Positions 36,296-43,793 of a stretch of DNA of 64,000 bases are shown piece after piece. The notes under the pieces were generated by a model. That model was not told the origin of the DNA and ran no database searches. It saw only the letters and a list, made by a program, of their open reading frames with translations. The DNA is taken from contig NZ_JADIKJ010000007.1 in assembly GCF_044904675.1 (NCBI RefSeq), positions 77,398 to 141,397 of the forward strand, given 5' to 3'. The DNA is from Dyella_B jejuensis (GTDB lineage: Bacteria; Pseudomonadota; Gammaproteobacteria; Xanthomonadales; Rhodanobacteraceae). How positions within the stretch are numbered: position 1 is the first letter of the stretch; every line of letters starts with the position of its first letter. The position numbers and the translations under genes are program-made.

Positions 36296-37267
36296 ATGAA
36301 AGCTTTGCGATTCGCCCGCCACGGCGGCCCCGAAGTACTTGAATACATCGACATGACCACGCCCGAGGCGAACGAAGAAAGCGCCCTGGTGCGTATCCAC
36401 GGCGCATCGGTCAATCCAAGCGATGTCAAGAATGTCGCCGGCCATTTCCCCCATACGACACTACCGCGCATCCCAGGTCGCGATTTCAGTGGCGTGGTGG
36501 AACAAGGCCCCTTGGCCTGGCGCGGCGCGGAGGTCTGGGGTACCGGCGGTGATATCGGCTTCACCCGCGACGGCACGCATGCCGAATACATCCAGATTCC
36601 GATTGCTGCGCTGGCACGCAAGCCTGCTGCACTCGATCACGAACAAGCGTCCGCCGTGGGCGTCAATTTTGTGGTGGCTTGGCTGGGCGCGGTCGACTAC
36701 GCGCAACTGCGCGAAGGCGAGACGATCGCCGTGATCGGCGCGGGTGGCGGCGTCGGCGGTGCGGTGACGCAGATTGCCAAATCGCTGGGTTGTCGCATTA
36801 TCGGGATCGATCGCTCACCCGTGGATGCCAGCTCGCCAGCAGGAAAGCGCATCCATGATTTCGTGCCGTTCGACGAGCACGCCATCGCTCATGTACGCGA
36901 TCTCGAAGGCCTTGCGGAAGGCGTCGATGTGGTTTTCGACAGCGTTGGCGGTGTCGCCTTCGACACTGCACTCGGTTTGGTCAAGCGACGCGGGCGTGTG
37001 GTGGAAATCAGTGCGACCGGGCGGCGCAGGGTGGAGTTCGACCTGATCGACTTCTATCACAACGAGACCCAGCTATTGGGCGCCGATAGCGCCAAGCTCG
37101 GGGTTGTCGAGTCCGCGCGATTGATGCAAGCCATTGCCCTTGGCTTCGACGCCGGCAAATTCGACGCACCGGTCATCGCCGAACGGTTCACGCTGGCACA
37201 CGGGCGCGAGGCTTACGAGGCGGTCGCCAAAGGTACGTCCGGTCGCGTGGTCATCGTACCTGCATGA
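36296..37267 (+). CDS. zinc-independent quinone oxidoreductase/MDR family protein
   Basis: A 323-residue NADPH-dependent medium-chain reductase. The N-terminal GroES-like domain has MKALRFARHGGPEVLEYIDM, ASVNPSDVKN and PGRDFSGVV. The Rossmann domain has AVIGAGGGVGGAVTQIAKS and DVVFDSVGG. Zinc-binding Cys/His are lacking, as in QOR-type enzymes. A XapX gene follows 32 bp downstream and may be cotranscribed. The gap 36024-36295 shows no gene. Confidence 0.9.
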   Translation: MKALRFARHGGPEVLEYIDMTTPEANEESALVRIHGASVNPSDVKNVAGHFPHTTLPRIPGRDFSGVVEQGPLAWRGAEVWGTGGDIGFTRDGTHAEYIQIPIAALARKPAALDHEQASAVGVNFVVAWLGAVDYAQLREGETIAVIGAGGGVGGAVTQIAKSLGCRIIGIDRSPVDASSPAGKRIHDFVPFDEHAIAHVRDLEGLAEGVDVVFDSVGGVAFDTALGLVKRRGRVVEISATGRRRVEFDLIDFYHNETQLLGADSAKLGVVESARLMQAIALGFDAGKFDAPVIAERFTLAHGREAYEAVAKGTSGRVVIVPA

Positions 37268-37299
37268 TCTTTCGCACGTTCCATCCATCTGGAGCAACC

Positions 37300-37464
37300 A
37301 TGAAGGCTTATCTTGTCTCGCTGGTGGTCGGCGTGATCGTTGGAGTGATCTACGGCCTGCTGCGCGTGAAGTCGCCGGCACCACCCACGGTGGCCCTGAT
37401 GGGCTTATTCGGCATGCTGGCCGGGGAGCAGCTGATTGCGGTGCTCCGCGCCATGTTGCGCTAA
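37300..37464 (+). CDS. XapX domain protein
   Basis: A 54-residue membrane protein with two helices, MKAYLVSLVVGVIVGVIYGL and PPTVALMGLFGMLAGEQL, the latter being the core of the XapX (DUF1427) family. GGAGCAACC precedes the ATG. It commonly lies near oxidoreductases and hydrolases; function unknown. It follows the quinone oxidoreductase. Confidence 0.85.
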   Translation: MKAYLVSLVVGVIVGVIYGLLRVKSPAPPTVALMGLFGMLAGEQLIAVLRAMLR

Positions 37465-37486
37465 GCAGCGTTCATCATGAGACGAT

Positions 37487-37786
37487 TCAGCCTTCCGCCT
37501 TGGGCTTACGCCCGCGCCGCGGCTTGGCTTGCGCCTGGGCAATCAATCCCTGCAGATAGGCAATGCCCTCTTCTTCCGGGAAGAAGGACACCACATCGGC
37601 TATCGTCAATTTATATTGCTCGCGCAAGGCCAGGAATTCCTCCCGGGCTCGTTGCATCGCAGACATGGCGGCCTGTTTAGCCGTTTGCCTGGCCGTTTGC
37701 TTGGTGGTCGCGCGCTGCTCGATTTTCTGGTCGAGGGCCGCAAGTTCCTCCTGGAAGCGGCGGAAGGCGTCTTTGGGGAGAGTCAT
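37487..37786 (-). CDS. small nucleoid-type protein with AT-hook-like tail
   Basis: A 99-residue, mostly helical, charged protein. Residues 8-58 form a predicted coiled coil (FRRFQEELAALDQKIEQRAT, with repeated Thr-Lys-Gln-Thr-Ala text). The C-terminus QAKPRRGRKPKAEG is an AT-hook-like DNA-binding tail. The plan, coiled-coil oligomer plus short basic hook, resembles H-NS/MvaT-type silencers, though not the canonical H-NS DNA-binding motif. TTGGGGAGAGTC lies before the ATG region. Convergent with XapX. Family assignment is tentative. Confidence 0.7.
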   Translation of the reverse strand: MTLPKDAFRRFQEELAALDQKIEQRATTKQTARQTAKQAAMSAMQRAREEFLALREQYKLTIADVVSFFPEEEGIAYLQGLIAQAQAKPRRGRKPKAEG

Positions 37787-38458
37787 GGCTACTTGGGATA
37801 TGACGGGACCACCGATTATCTCACAGGAAAGCCGGGCCCAAAGGCCAGGCTCCAGCCGGCCATGGAATGGGCCCTCCAGGCGATGCGATGCCGACCTACC
37901 TCATAGTTACGATGCACCGGCCTGCCCCTATTCGCACACATTGCGCGAAGCTTTCATGTCTTCGGTGCCTGGATTTCAAAACGGTTAGTTCACCAGACTC
38001 CGCCACCATCCGACAGCATGTAAAAAAACCACTCATAAAAACCCCTATCCAGAACCGTAATGGCTTCGCCGCGAAAGCCTTGATTGATCCGCGCACCGAT
38101 CCAGCCTGACTTGTAGACACGCGCAAATTCGGTCAATTCTGGCCTTAACCTAAATAAACCGAGCCGTCGCCGACATATAGCAACGAATTAGCAGGCTGTT
38201 GCAGCACCACCTTCATCGCTGTATACGCGCGACTTATTAAGCTCGGCCGCCTGGATGGATTATGGTGCCCAATAGTGCAGGAATGTAACGTCAAGCCGTG
38301 TTCATGGCGCGAAATAGCCGCCCCATTGAAATGCCCACTCGCTTAATAATACCCCGCAATTTTGCGTAATTCGTCAAAATACGTCAAACTGCTTTGTAAA
38401 TGCATTTAGCATGTTATAGCCTAAAGCGCCCCACAAACTCGACTACAAAGGACCAATC
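37787..38458. other. long AT-richer intergenic region upstream of the H-NS-family gene
   Basis: 672 bp with no gene I can support, visibly richer in A+T than its surroundings, especially after 38300. It contains two CGTCAAA copies ten bases apart (38372-38378, 38382-38388), in helical phase, about 75 bp before the H-NS-family start. TATAGC at 38415-38420 is a possible -10 box. The region probably carries divergent regulation of the two nucleoid-type genes. Confidence 0.45.
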
Positions 38459-38860
38459 ATGGCCATTGACCTGAAATCCCTTTCCCCCAAAGAACTCAAG
38501 GCGCTCATTGCCAACGCGGAATCGCATATGCAGGAAGCAAGGGCAGGACAAATCCAGGACGTCAGGAACAAGATCGACACGCTGTTGGGCAACGCCGGCC
38601 TCACCCTGGCCGATGTCTATCCCACCCGTGGCGGCAAGGCGGGCAAGCGGGCATCGGTTGCCCCCAAGTATCGCAATCCGGAAAACCCGGCCGAAACATG
38701 GTCCGGCCGCGGCAAGCGCCCGCTATGGTTCGCCGCCGCCCTCAAACGGCGCGGTGTTACCATCGAGAACCTGTTGATCGATGGCGGCGCCAAGGCCAAG
38801 TCGGCCCCTGCGAAGAGGGTCGCCAAGAAAGCGGTGCGCGGCAAGAACAAGCGCCGCTGA
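38459..38860 (+). CDS. H-NS family nucleoid-associated protein
   Basis: A 133-residue DNA-binding silencer-type protein. The N-terminal oligomerisation helices (KSLSPKELKALIANAESHMQ) lead to the H-NS C-terminal motif YRNPENPAETWSGRGKRPLW, where SGRGKRP is the AT-minor-groove hook. A Lys/Ala-rich tail (AKAKSAPAKRVAKKAVRGK) resembles histone H1 and is common in beta/gammaproteobacterial versions. It sits at the edge of a mobile-element-rich island that such proteins typically silence. A strong terminator follows. Confidence 0.95.
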   Translation: MAIDLKSLSPKELKALIANAESHMQEARAGQIQDVRNKIDTLLGNAGLTLADVYPTRGGKAGKRASVAPKYRNPENPAETWSGRGKRPLWFAAALKRRGVTIENLLIDGGAKAKSAPAKRVAKKAVRGKNKRR

Positions 38861-38883
38861 TCCTTGGTAACGCCTGCGTATAC

Positions 38884-38917
38884 AAACCTCGCGGAAGGTA
38901 TTTCGCGAGGTTTTTTT
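38884..38917 (+). terminator. intrinsic terminator after the H-NS-family gene
   Basis: AAACCTCGCG pairs with CGCGAGGTTT over about ten bases and is followed by a run of seven T. Confidence 0.92.
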
Positions 38918-39005
38918 GTGATCCAGCGATTATTGGCACAGCCTCCGGTGATGGGGCGCCTGTGCGCCAGAAAAAATGATTCAAAAAAAGTTTTTCGCAA
39001 AAGTG

Positions 39006-39157
39006 CGAAACCTCCATCCCGGCGTACTTGCTTTTCCAGATGTAGTACGTCGCATCGCTGATGCCAAGCTTGCGGTAGGTTTCGGCGAACTTCGCCCCCG
39101 CTTCGACTTCTTTGAGGATGCGGACGATGTGTTCTTCGCTGAACTCGACTTTTTCAT
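39006..39157 (-). pseudogene. IS3-family orfA transposase remnant
   Basis: The minus strand encodes FSEEHIVRILKEVEAGAKFA, then ETYRKLGISDATYYIWKSKY and AGMEVS: the helix-turn-helix half of an IS3-family (IS407-like) OrfA. The ATG at 39157 starts MKKS in another frame, so one base has been lost near codon 4. Homology ends at 39006 and no orfB follows. A dead fragment between the H-NS-family terminator and the SRPBCC operon; the rest of 38918-39300 holds nothing recognisable. Confidence 0.85.
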
Positions 39158-39308
39158 GCAGAGCTCCTTTGGGGAAACTCCACTTCTGTATGGCTCGAAT
39201 CAGCGAGGACGCTTCACTTGAACTCAATCCGTGTACCGCTTGTCGCTCATATAGGCCTCTCGGGTGCCGGAAATTTGTCTACAAATCTCTGGCCTGTTCA
39301 CCAAGAAG

Positions 39309-39347
39309 TTGACTAGGAACCTAGCTTCATATAGTTTCCTTGTAAAC
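39309..39347 (+). promoter_or_regulatory. promoter with overlapping palindromes, likely MarR-type operators
   Basis: TTGACT (39309-39314), a 15-bp spacer and TATAGT (39330-39335). CTAGG-AA-CCTAG (39313-39324) overlaps the -35 and spacer, and GTTT-CCTTGT-AAAC (39334-39347) overlaps the end of the -10. The operon just downstream encodes a MarR regulator, so autorepression is the simplest reading. The 15-bp spacer is short. Confidence 0.5.
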
Positions 39348-39382
39348 CATATTGGTCACATCCCTTACACGAGTAACTCACC

Positions 39383-39817
39383 ATGTCTGCCCATCGTCTG
39401 GAAACCGTCCGCTCCAGCACCAAGACGGTTCGAATCGATTGCACTCCCAAAGCCGCCTTCGACTTCCTGGCCGATCTTGCCAATTGGCCGCGATGGGCTG
39501 TCGTGAACATACTGTCCACGAGCCGGACCAGCGATTCAGAGTGGTGGGACATGGTGACGCCACATGGCGCTGCGCGCCTGCGCCTGCGCGCCGACGAGCA
39601 CCACGGGATTCTCGACCATGACTTCGTGGACCCGATGGCAAGCTGGACGGTGCCGGCGCGCGTGATTGCCAACGGGACAGGCACGGAATTCATGATCACG
39701 TTCTTCAAGCCACCGGCCTTCAGCGACGAATTTTTTGACGAACAGGTCAAGCTCGTCGACATCGAATTGAGCAAGCTCAAGGAGATGCTCGAACTGCCGA
39801 CGGAACTGGCCGCTTGA
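39383..39817 (+). CDS. SRPBCC-fold (START/polyketide cyclase-like) protein
   Basis: A 144-residue protein of the SRPBCC hydrophobic-ligand-binding superfamily. Evidence: TVRIDCTPKAAFDFLADLAN with WPRWAV, the usual first helix-strand pattern, and EFMITFFKPPAFSDEFFDEQ leading to the C-terminal helix DIELSKLKEML. No signal peptide. It is first in an apparent operon with a MarR regulator and a membrane protein. It may bind or modify the ligand sensed by the regulator. Confidence 0.8.
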   Translation: MSAHRLETVRSSTKTVRIDCTPKAAFDFLADLANWPRWAVVNILSTSRTSDSEWWDMVTPHGAARLRLRADEHHGILDHDFVDPMASWTVPARVIANGTGTEFMITFFKPPAFSDEFFDEQVKLVDIELSKLKEMLELPTELAA

Positions 39818-39854
39818 GCGCGCAAGATCATCCCGACCTCCGGCGGAACAGCCC

Positions 39855-40307
39855 ATGCAGCCCATTTCGAATCTGACTGATCACACTGGATACTGGCTGC
39901 GGGTGGTATCGAACGCCGTGTCACAGAGCTTCACCCGGAAAGTTGCGGACGAAGGGGTGACGGTGGCGGAATGGGTGTTCATGCGCATGCTCTACGAGGT
40001 GGGGGCGGTCTCGCCCTCAGTCCTCGCCCAGAAGATGGGAATGACGAAGGGGGCGATCAGCAGGCTTGCCGACCGGCTACTCGAGAAGAAGCTCATCGAG
40101 CAGACCGACGACCCCAACGACAGGCGAGCCCACAACCTGTCCCTGTCGAAGTCTGGGCGCCGGAAGGTGCCCGTCCTGTCGAAGCTCGCAGACGAGAACG
40201 ATGCCGAGTATTTCGATGTATTGAATGCGAGAGAGCGCGATGCGCTCAGCAAGATCCTGAAAGCCCTGGTGGAAAGGCGACGCCTGTCAAACGTGCCGGT
40301 GGATTGA
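39855..40307 (+). CDS. MarR family transcriptional regulator
   Basis: A 150-residue winged-helix regulator, probably dimeric and ligand-responsive. The recognition region reads VLAQKMGMTKGAISRLADRL and the wing DDPNDRRAHNLSLSKSG, the hallmark DxRxxxxxLT-type motif. It follows the SRPBCC gene by 37 bp. Palindromes over the operon promoter (39313-39347) are candidate operators. Confidence 0.92.
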   Translation: MQPISNLTDHTGYWLRVVSNAVSQSFTRKVADEGVTVAEWVFMRMLYEVGAVSPSVLAQKMGMTKGAISRLADRLLEKKLIEQTDDPNDRRAHNLSLSKSGRRKVPVLSKLADENDAEYFDVLNARERDALSKILKALVERRRLSNVPVD

Positions 40308-40343
40308 TCCACTGGTCAATCTGCGCTTCAGCGGGAGGTGGGT

Positions 40344-40895
40344 ATGGGCATCCTATTGGCCTTCGCGCCGTTCATCGTTTTCGCTGTCCTGGATCGCTTG
40401 ATCGGGGCAACGGGAGCCCTGGTGGCCGGCGCTCTCGTCTCCGCGGCATTGTTGCTGCGCGATTGGATCGTGTCGGGACGCAAGCTGAAAATCCTCGAAG
40501 CCGGCACGACGTTCCTCTTTGGTGCGCTCGCGCTCTATGCCGTTCTGGGTGCGCCGACCTGGTCTGTCATCGGAATCAGGCTTTACGTTGACAGCGGCCT
40601 GCTGCTGATTGTCCTTGCCTCCCTGGCAGCCCGCCGTCCGTTCACCCTGCAATATGCACGCGAGCAAGTCGATCCCGAGCTCTGGGGCTCCCGCGCCTTC
40701 ATCCGAACGAATTATGTCCTCACGGGGGCATGGGCGCTTGCCTTCGCCATGATGGTGGCCGCGGAATTCGCGCTGCTCTATGTGCCTGCCTTGCCTCGGC
40801 GCATCGGCATCATCATCGTCGTTCTTGCCCTCGTGGGCGCCGTGAAGTTCACCTCCTGGTATCCCAAACATGTCCGACGCTCGCAGCGGTCTTGA
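40344..40895 (+). CDS. multi-pass membrane protein of unknown function
   Basis: A 183-residue protein with about five transmembrane helices: ILLAFAPFIVFAVLDRLIG, GALVAGALVSAALLLRDWI, TTFLFGALALYAVLG, GLLLIVLASLAA, and two in the C-terminal third. The overall pattern recalls septation protein A/VC0807-like proteins, but I cannot assign it. The ATG at 40344 has GGGAGG at ideal distance; a GTG at 40338 overlaps that site. It follows the MarR gene by 36 bp and is its likely operon partner or target. Confidence 0.7.
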   Translation: MGILLAFAPFIVFAVLDRLIGATGALVAGALVSAALLLRDWIVSGRKLKILEAGTTFLFGALALYAVLGAPTWSVIGIRLYVDSGLLLIVLASLAARRPFTLQYAREQVDPELWGSRAFIRTNYVLTGAWALAFAMMVAAEFALLYVPALPRRIGIIIVVLALVGAVKFTSWYPKHVRRSQRS

Positions 40896-41151
40896 GCTGC
40901 CTCCGGGTGCACGATGCCGACACGTCCTGAACTCGAGATCAACCTTCATCGAGCACTGACTGACATCGCGCGTGGTTGTGTCTTACTGAATCTTTGGTGT
41001 GAGCTCTTTCTGACCATGCTGTTCTGCGACACCAAGAAGGGAAGTGCGCCTTGTAGGTGCCCCCCTTTCCTCTGTGCCTGTACTAGCGATAGTTGAGATC
41101 GGTGAGTTGGAAGGCGCAGTGCGCGGCGATGCACACGCTCTCGGCCATCAG
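40896..41151. other. island intergenic stretch
   Basis: About 256 bp with no gene I can support, between the membrane-protein gene and the IS5 fragment. It may contain decayed IS5 sequence. Confidence 0.3.
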
Positions 41152-41356
41152 TTCGGTCGGATGCGGGACCATTGTGGACGCCTCGATCATCAGCGCGCCC
41201 TCGTCCACGAAGAACCAGAGCGGACAGCGAGACCCCGAGATGCATCAGACCGCGAAAGGGAAACAGTGGTACTTCGGGATGAAGGCTCACATCGGGATGA
41301 ATAGTAAAGAGAAGATCATCCACACCGTGAAGGTCTCGGCAGCGAACGTAGCCGCC
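41152..41356 (+). pseudogene. IS5-family transposase fragment
   Basis: The frame reads GTIVDASIISAPSSTKN and RDPEMHQTAKGKQWYFGMKA, followed by HIGMNSKEKIIHTVKVSAAN. This is the DDE-domain core of an IS5-type transposase around the first Asp. The N-terminal third and everything after AANVAAD are missing. At about 41356 it runs without a stop into an unrelated phage-like sequence, so this is a deletion scar and not a functional transposase. Confidence 0.88.
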
Positions 41357-41713
41357 GATTGGATCAAGACCAAGCCAGGCACTCGCCCGGCAATGTGGTG
41401 GCGGTACGATGCGCCGCGCCTCGACCCTGCGCAGCTAGGGCGCTGGTCGCGCACAGTGCTCGCCCCGCGCCTGATTGAAACGCGCCGCAAGCTAAGCGGA
41501 GAAGGGATGCCGCTCCACGAGGCATTGAACTACGCCCCGTCGCATCACTATGGCATTCCGGCTTGGTTCGGCGATCCCGACAATCCACCCGCGTTCGAAT
41601 CGCAGCGGGCCTATCTGAAGCGGCACAGTCTACCGCTGCCGGCGGAGCGCCGGCAGGTTCCGGAGCCAGTGCGGTATCCGCTGCGGATTGAGGTGGCTAC
41701 GCGGTGGAAATGA
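41357..41713 (+). pseudogene. phage-like gene fragment fused to the IS5 remnant
   Basis: From DWIKTKPGTRPAMWWRYDAP the frame continues to the stop at 41713 with HEALNYAPSHHYGIPAWFG and FESQRAYLKRHSLPLPAERR. This text resembles a small prophage protein family (WWR-DAP, then Q-YL-RH-LL) that I know only as uncharacterised. Its start has been lost and it now shares a frame with the IS5 remnant. No ribosome binding site of its own is visible. Confidence 0.6.
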
Positions 41714-41750
41714 AATATGGAGGGCGGGAAGCGCCGCTCCACTGTCACCA

Positions 41751-42923
41751 CTAGCGAAACTGGCTGAAGGTTTTAAGAAGCTTCATGGTCGAGTCGTAGT
41801 CGAGCTTATCGCCTTCAAACTCGCACCTATAGAGACCTTGGAGATTCGAAGGAAGAACAACCCCTTTTTCCACCAGCAGGATGACACGTTTTCCGTAAAG
41901 CGCCATGGCCGCACCAATTTCGATCAGCACATTGTCATTAATCTTGACGTGCTCGTTCCCATCTCGATCCAGATACTTTCCTTCAGCCCCAACGTGAAGC
42001 ACACCTGCTCCACAGGAACGCATGTCCTCGAATACTTTTTCTGGCACTGGAATAGCCGTCGCTTCGCGCTCAACCGATACGATTGGCTCGAAGTTTCCAA
42101 ACGTCAGAAGCTCCTTGATTTGGCCGACGATCTCACGCCGCTTCCCATGAGTTATGAATACACGATTCGCCTTAGTGTCAGGCAGCGTGTTTAGTTTGGC
42201 CGCTGACTCTACTGGTGAATGCTGGCCAACTTCAGGCCCAGCATCATGCGTCACCATGTCCACCGCATGATCTTGCTGGCGGTCATTTATATCTTGAGTG
42301 GCTGCTGGCAAGGGAACGCCAGGAGAATCAAGATTTATGAATGGGCCGGTAGGTGTCTCACGAATGATGCCAGCGTAGCTTCCGTTTGCTTTTATGATCC
42401 CGAATGCAGCGTGTGCTCGTTCAGCTGGAATGCCGAGCGATTTCAGTACATTAATTGCGATCGTTTCATTTGGCAGTTTTGCGCGGCGGTACTTCTCAAA
42501 AAATTCTTTCAGAATACGGGGCTTCAGGATCGCCTCTCGGCGTGCAGCAACATCTTGACCTTCTTCTTCCGGCGCGACGAGTCGTTTGCCCAGCGGAGTC
42601 AGCTTGATCACATTTGCATTAATTCCACCATCGGTTAATCCGTAGGCGATAGATGCACCGGTGAGATATTTCCAGCCACTGCTGGTTGGACTAACCCCAA
42701 GAGCGAGCGCCACATCCGGCGGAGAACCAGAGTCTCCGGCGAAATTGTCCATCAGCGTTGCGGCAATTTTCTGCGCATGCTGTAGCGAAGCCAACGGGAA
42801 GTCCGCTTGCTTGAAGTAGATTCGTTTATCGTCAGGCTTGATCGGTTGCTGTTTCTTCGCCGCTTTAGCGACCTTGGAGCCTTTGGCCGCAGATTTGCCA
42901 GTCTTTCCTTTTGCTTGAGCCAC
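41751..42923 (-). CDS. winged-helix-like protein with C-terminal TIR-like nucleotide-binding domain
   Basis: A 390-residue protein, GTG start at 42923 with GGAG 8 bp upstream; no ATG fits. A Lys/Ala-rich N-terminus (1-28) precedes a helical, winged-helix-like region (about 40-190: SLQHAQKIAATLMDNFAG, then GLTDGG and KLTPLGKRLV). A poorly ordered linker (about 200-250) leads to a TIR-like domain of the PF10137 type (254-386): RVFITHGKRREIVGQIKELL, NVLIEIGAAMALYGKRVILL and PSNLQGLYRCEF. E335 matches the conserved NVxxExG glutamate of NAD-cleaving TIRs. Last gene of a three-gene operon in a mobile-element-rich island. Likely a defence effector; activity unproven. Confidence 0.8.
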   Translation of the reverse strand: MAQAKGKTGKSAAKGSKVAKAAKKQQPIKPDDKRIYFKQADFPLASLQHAQKIAATLMDNFAGDSGSPPDVALALGVSPTSSGWKYLTGASIAYGLTDGGINANVIKLTPLGKRLVAPEEEGQDVAARREAILKPRILKEFFEKYRRAKLPNETIAINVLKSLGIPAERAHAAFGIIKANGSYAGIIRETPTGPFINLDSPGVPLPAATQDINDRQQDHAVDMVTHDAGPEVGQHSPVESAAKLNTLPDTKANRVFITHGKRREIVGQIKELLTFGNFEPIVSVEREATAIPVPEKVFEDMRSCGAGVLHVGAEGKYLDRDGNEHVKINDNVLIEIGAAMALYGKRVILLVEKGVVLPSNLQGLYRCEFEGDKLDYDSTMKLLKTFSQFR

Positions 42924-42990
42924 GTCATTTACTCCAATAACGGCTGAATTTTCTGCACCATGTCTGACAGAGGTGCTCCGAAAAGCAACT

Positions 42991-43257
42991 CTAGCCGCGC
43001 GCCTCGCGCCCCGGCTCGTCTTCTGCAACGCGCGTTCGCCAGTAGAAGTCAGACTTAACCCAGACGACGGTTTCCGCATTGAGCTTGCGAAACGCATTTA
43101 GTAGCGGAGTTCCCACCACAAGGTTGCCGTCTGCGTTTTCACGCAACAGGTCTTCTTGGCCTGATTTAACCAAATAATCGACAACATCGTCTTGGTAGAG
43201 GCAACCATGACGGTCGACCTGTGCCTGCATCCACTGCGCGGCGGCGGTGGCGCTCAT
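42991..43257 (-). CDS. DUF6953-like small protein
   Basis: An 88-residue protein starting MSATAAAQWMQAQVDRHGCL. Its ATG overlaps the stop of the preceding gene (TAATG), so translation is coupled. The text QWM-x-LYQDDVVDYL, then GNLVVGTPLLNAFRKLN and VWVKSDFYWRTRVAEDEPGR, fits the DUF6953 family as I remember it. It is probably a small cytosolic wHTH-like fold. It lies 67 bp before the TIR-like gene. Function unknown. Confidence 0.75.
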   Translation of the reverse strand: MSATAAAQWMQAQVDRHGCLYQDDVVDYLVKSGQEDLLRENADGNLVVGTPLLNAFRKLNAETVVWVKSDFYWRTRVAEDEPGREARG

Positions 43258-43460
43258 TATTTCTCTGTTTGAACTGGTTCGAGAGATTCAACAGGGAAAA
43301 CTCCCGTGTCTAGCTTCTTCCCAGCAAACCATTGACAACGGTATTCACCCGTCGGCTGCTTAGCTGGATAGCTGAGAAGAATCTCATTCACCGTCATGTC
43401 CGGGCCGCCTGATTTGAGCTTGACGATATCGCCGAGCTTGAATGCACCTTGCTTCGCCAT
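43257..43460 (-). CDS. DUF2158 (YodC-like) small protein
   Basis: A 67-residue protein: KLGDIVKLKSGGPDMTV, then CQWFAGKKLDTGVFPVESLE, the DUF2158/YodC pattern (GD-V-LKSGGP-MTV ... CQWF). Probably a small beta-barrel. The ATG at 43460 follows GGGGG. First gene of the operon that leads to the TIR-like protein. The upstream 43461-43780 has no gene; it contains the direct repeats at 43737-43756 and presumably the operon promoter. Confidence 0.85.
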   Translation of the reverse strand: MAKQGAFKLGDIVKLKSGGPDMTVNEILLSYPAKQPTGEYRCQWFAGKKLDTGVFPVESLEPVQTEK

Positions 43461-43736
43461 AGAGACCCCCATCCCGGTTTGGTGTACCCGAAGCATAGCG
43501 GCGGCATCGAGTGCATGAAAGATCGAGCTGGCGAGGCTGACGTGGAGGCAATCACCTATGCTTGGGCGGGTTCGATCTTCATAGGCTGCGCGTAGGCCAT
43601 GCAGGCATGTGCAGGAGCGTGTCGCGCGAGGGAGACACTCCCTACTACTGCCCCCGTAGTTCGCGCACAGCGAAATCGCTGCGCGAATCGCGCCCATCCG
43701 CGTCCGTAGTCGTTCGCGCGCAAGCGAGTTGCGATA

Positions 43737-43756
43737 TAGGGACGAAAGTAGGGACG
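43737..43756. repeat. short direct repeat
   Basis: TAGGGACG occurs twice (43737-43744 and 43749-43756) separated by AAAG, a 12-bp period. It lies 25 bp from the left end of the IS110-type element. It could be a protein-binding iteron or an old integrase arm site. Confidence 0.4.
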
Positions 43757-43793
43757 CTGAATAGCATGCAACAAAAATCTATGGTCCCTCCCC

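Noticed and set aside
37896..38126. A 76-residue minus-strand frame in the gap before the H-NS-family gene
   Set aside because: No ribosome binding site, unusual composition (Cys/Arg/Met scatter) and no family pattern.
42219..42638. A 139-residue plus-strand frame inside the TIR-like gene
   Set aside because: Antisense of a gene with a recognisable domain, no ribosome binding site, no family pattern.
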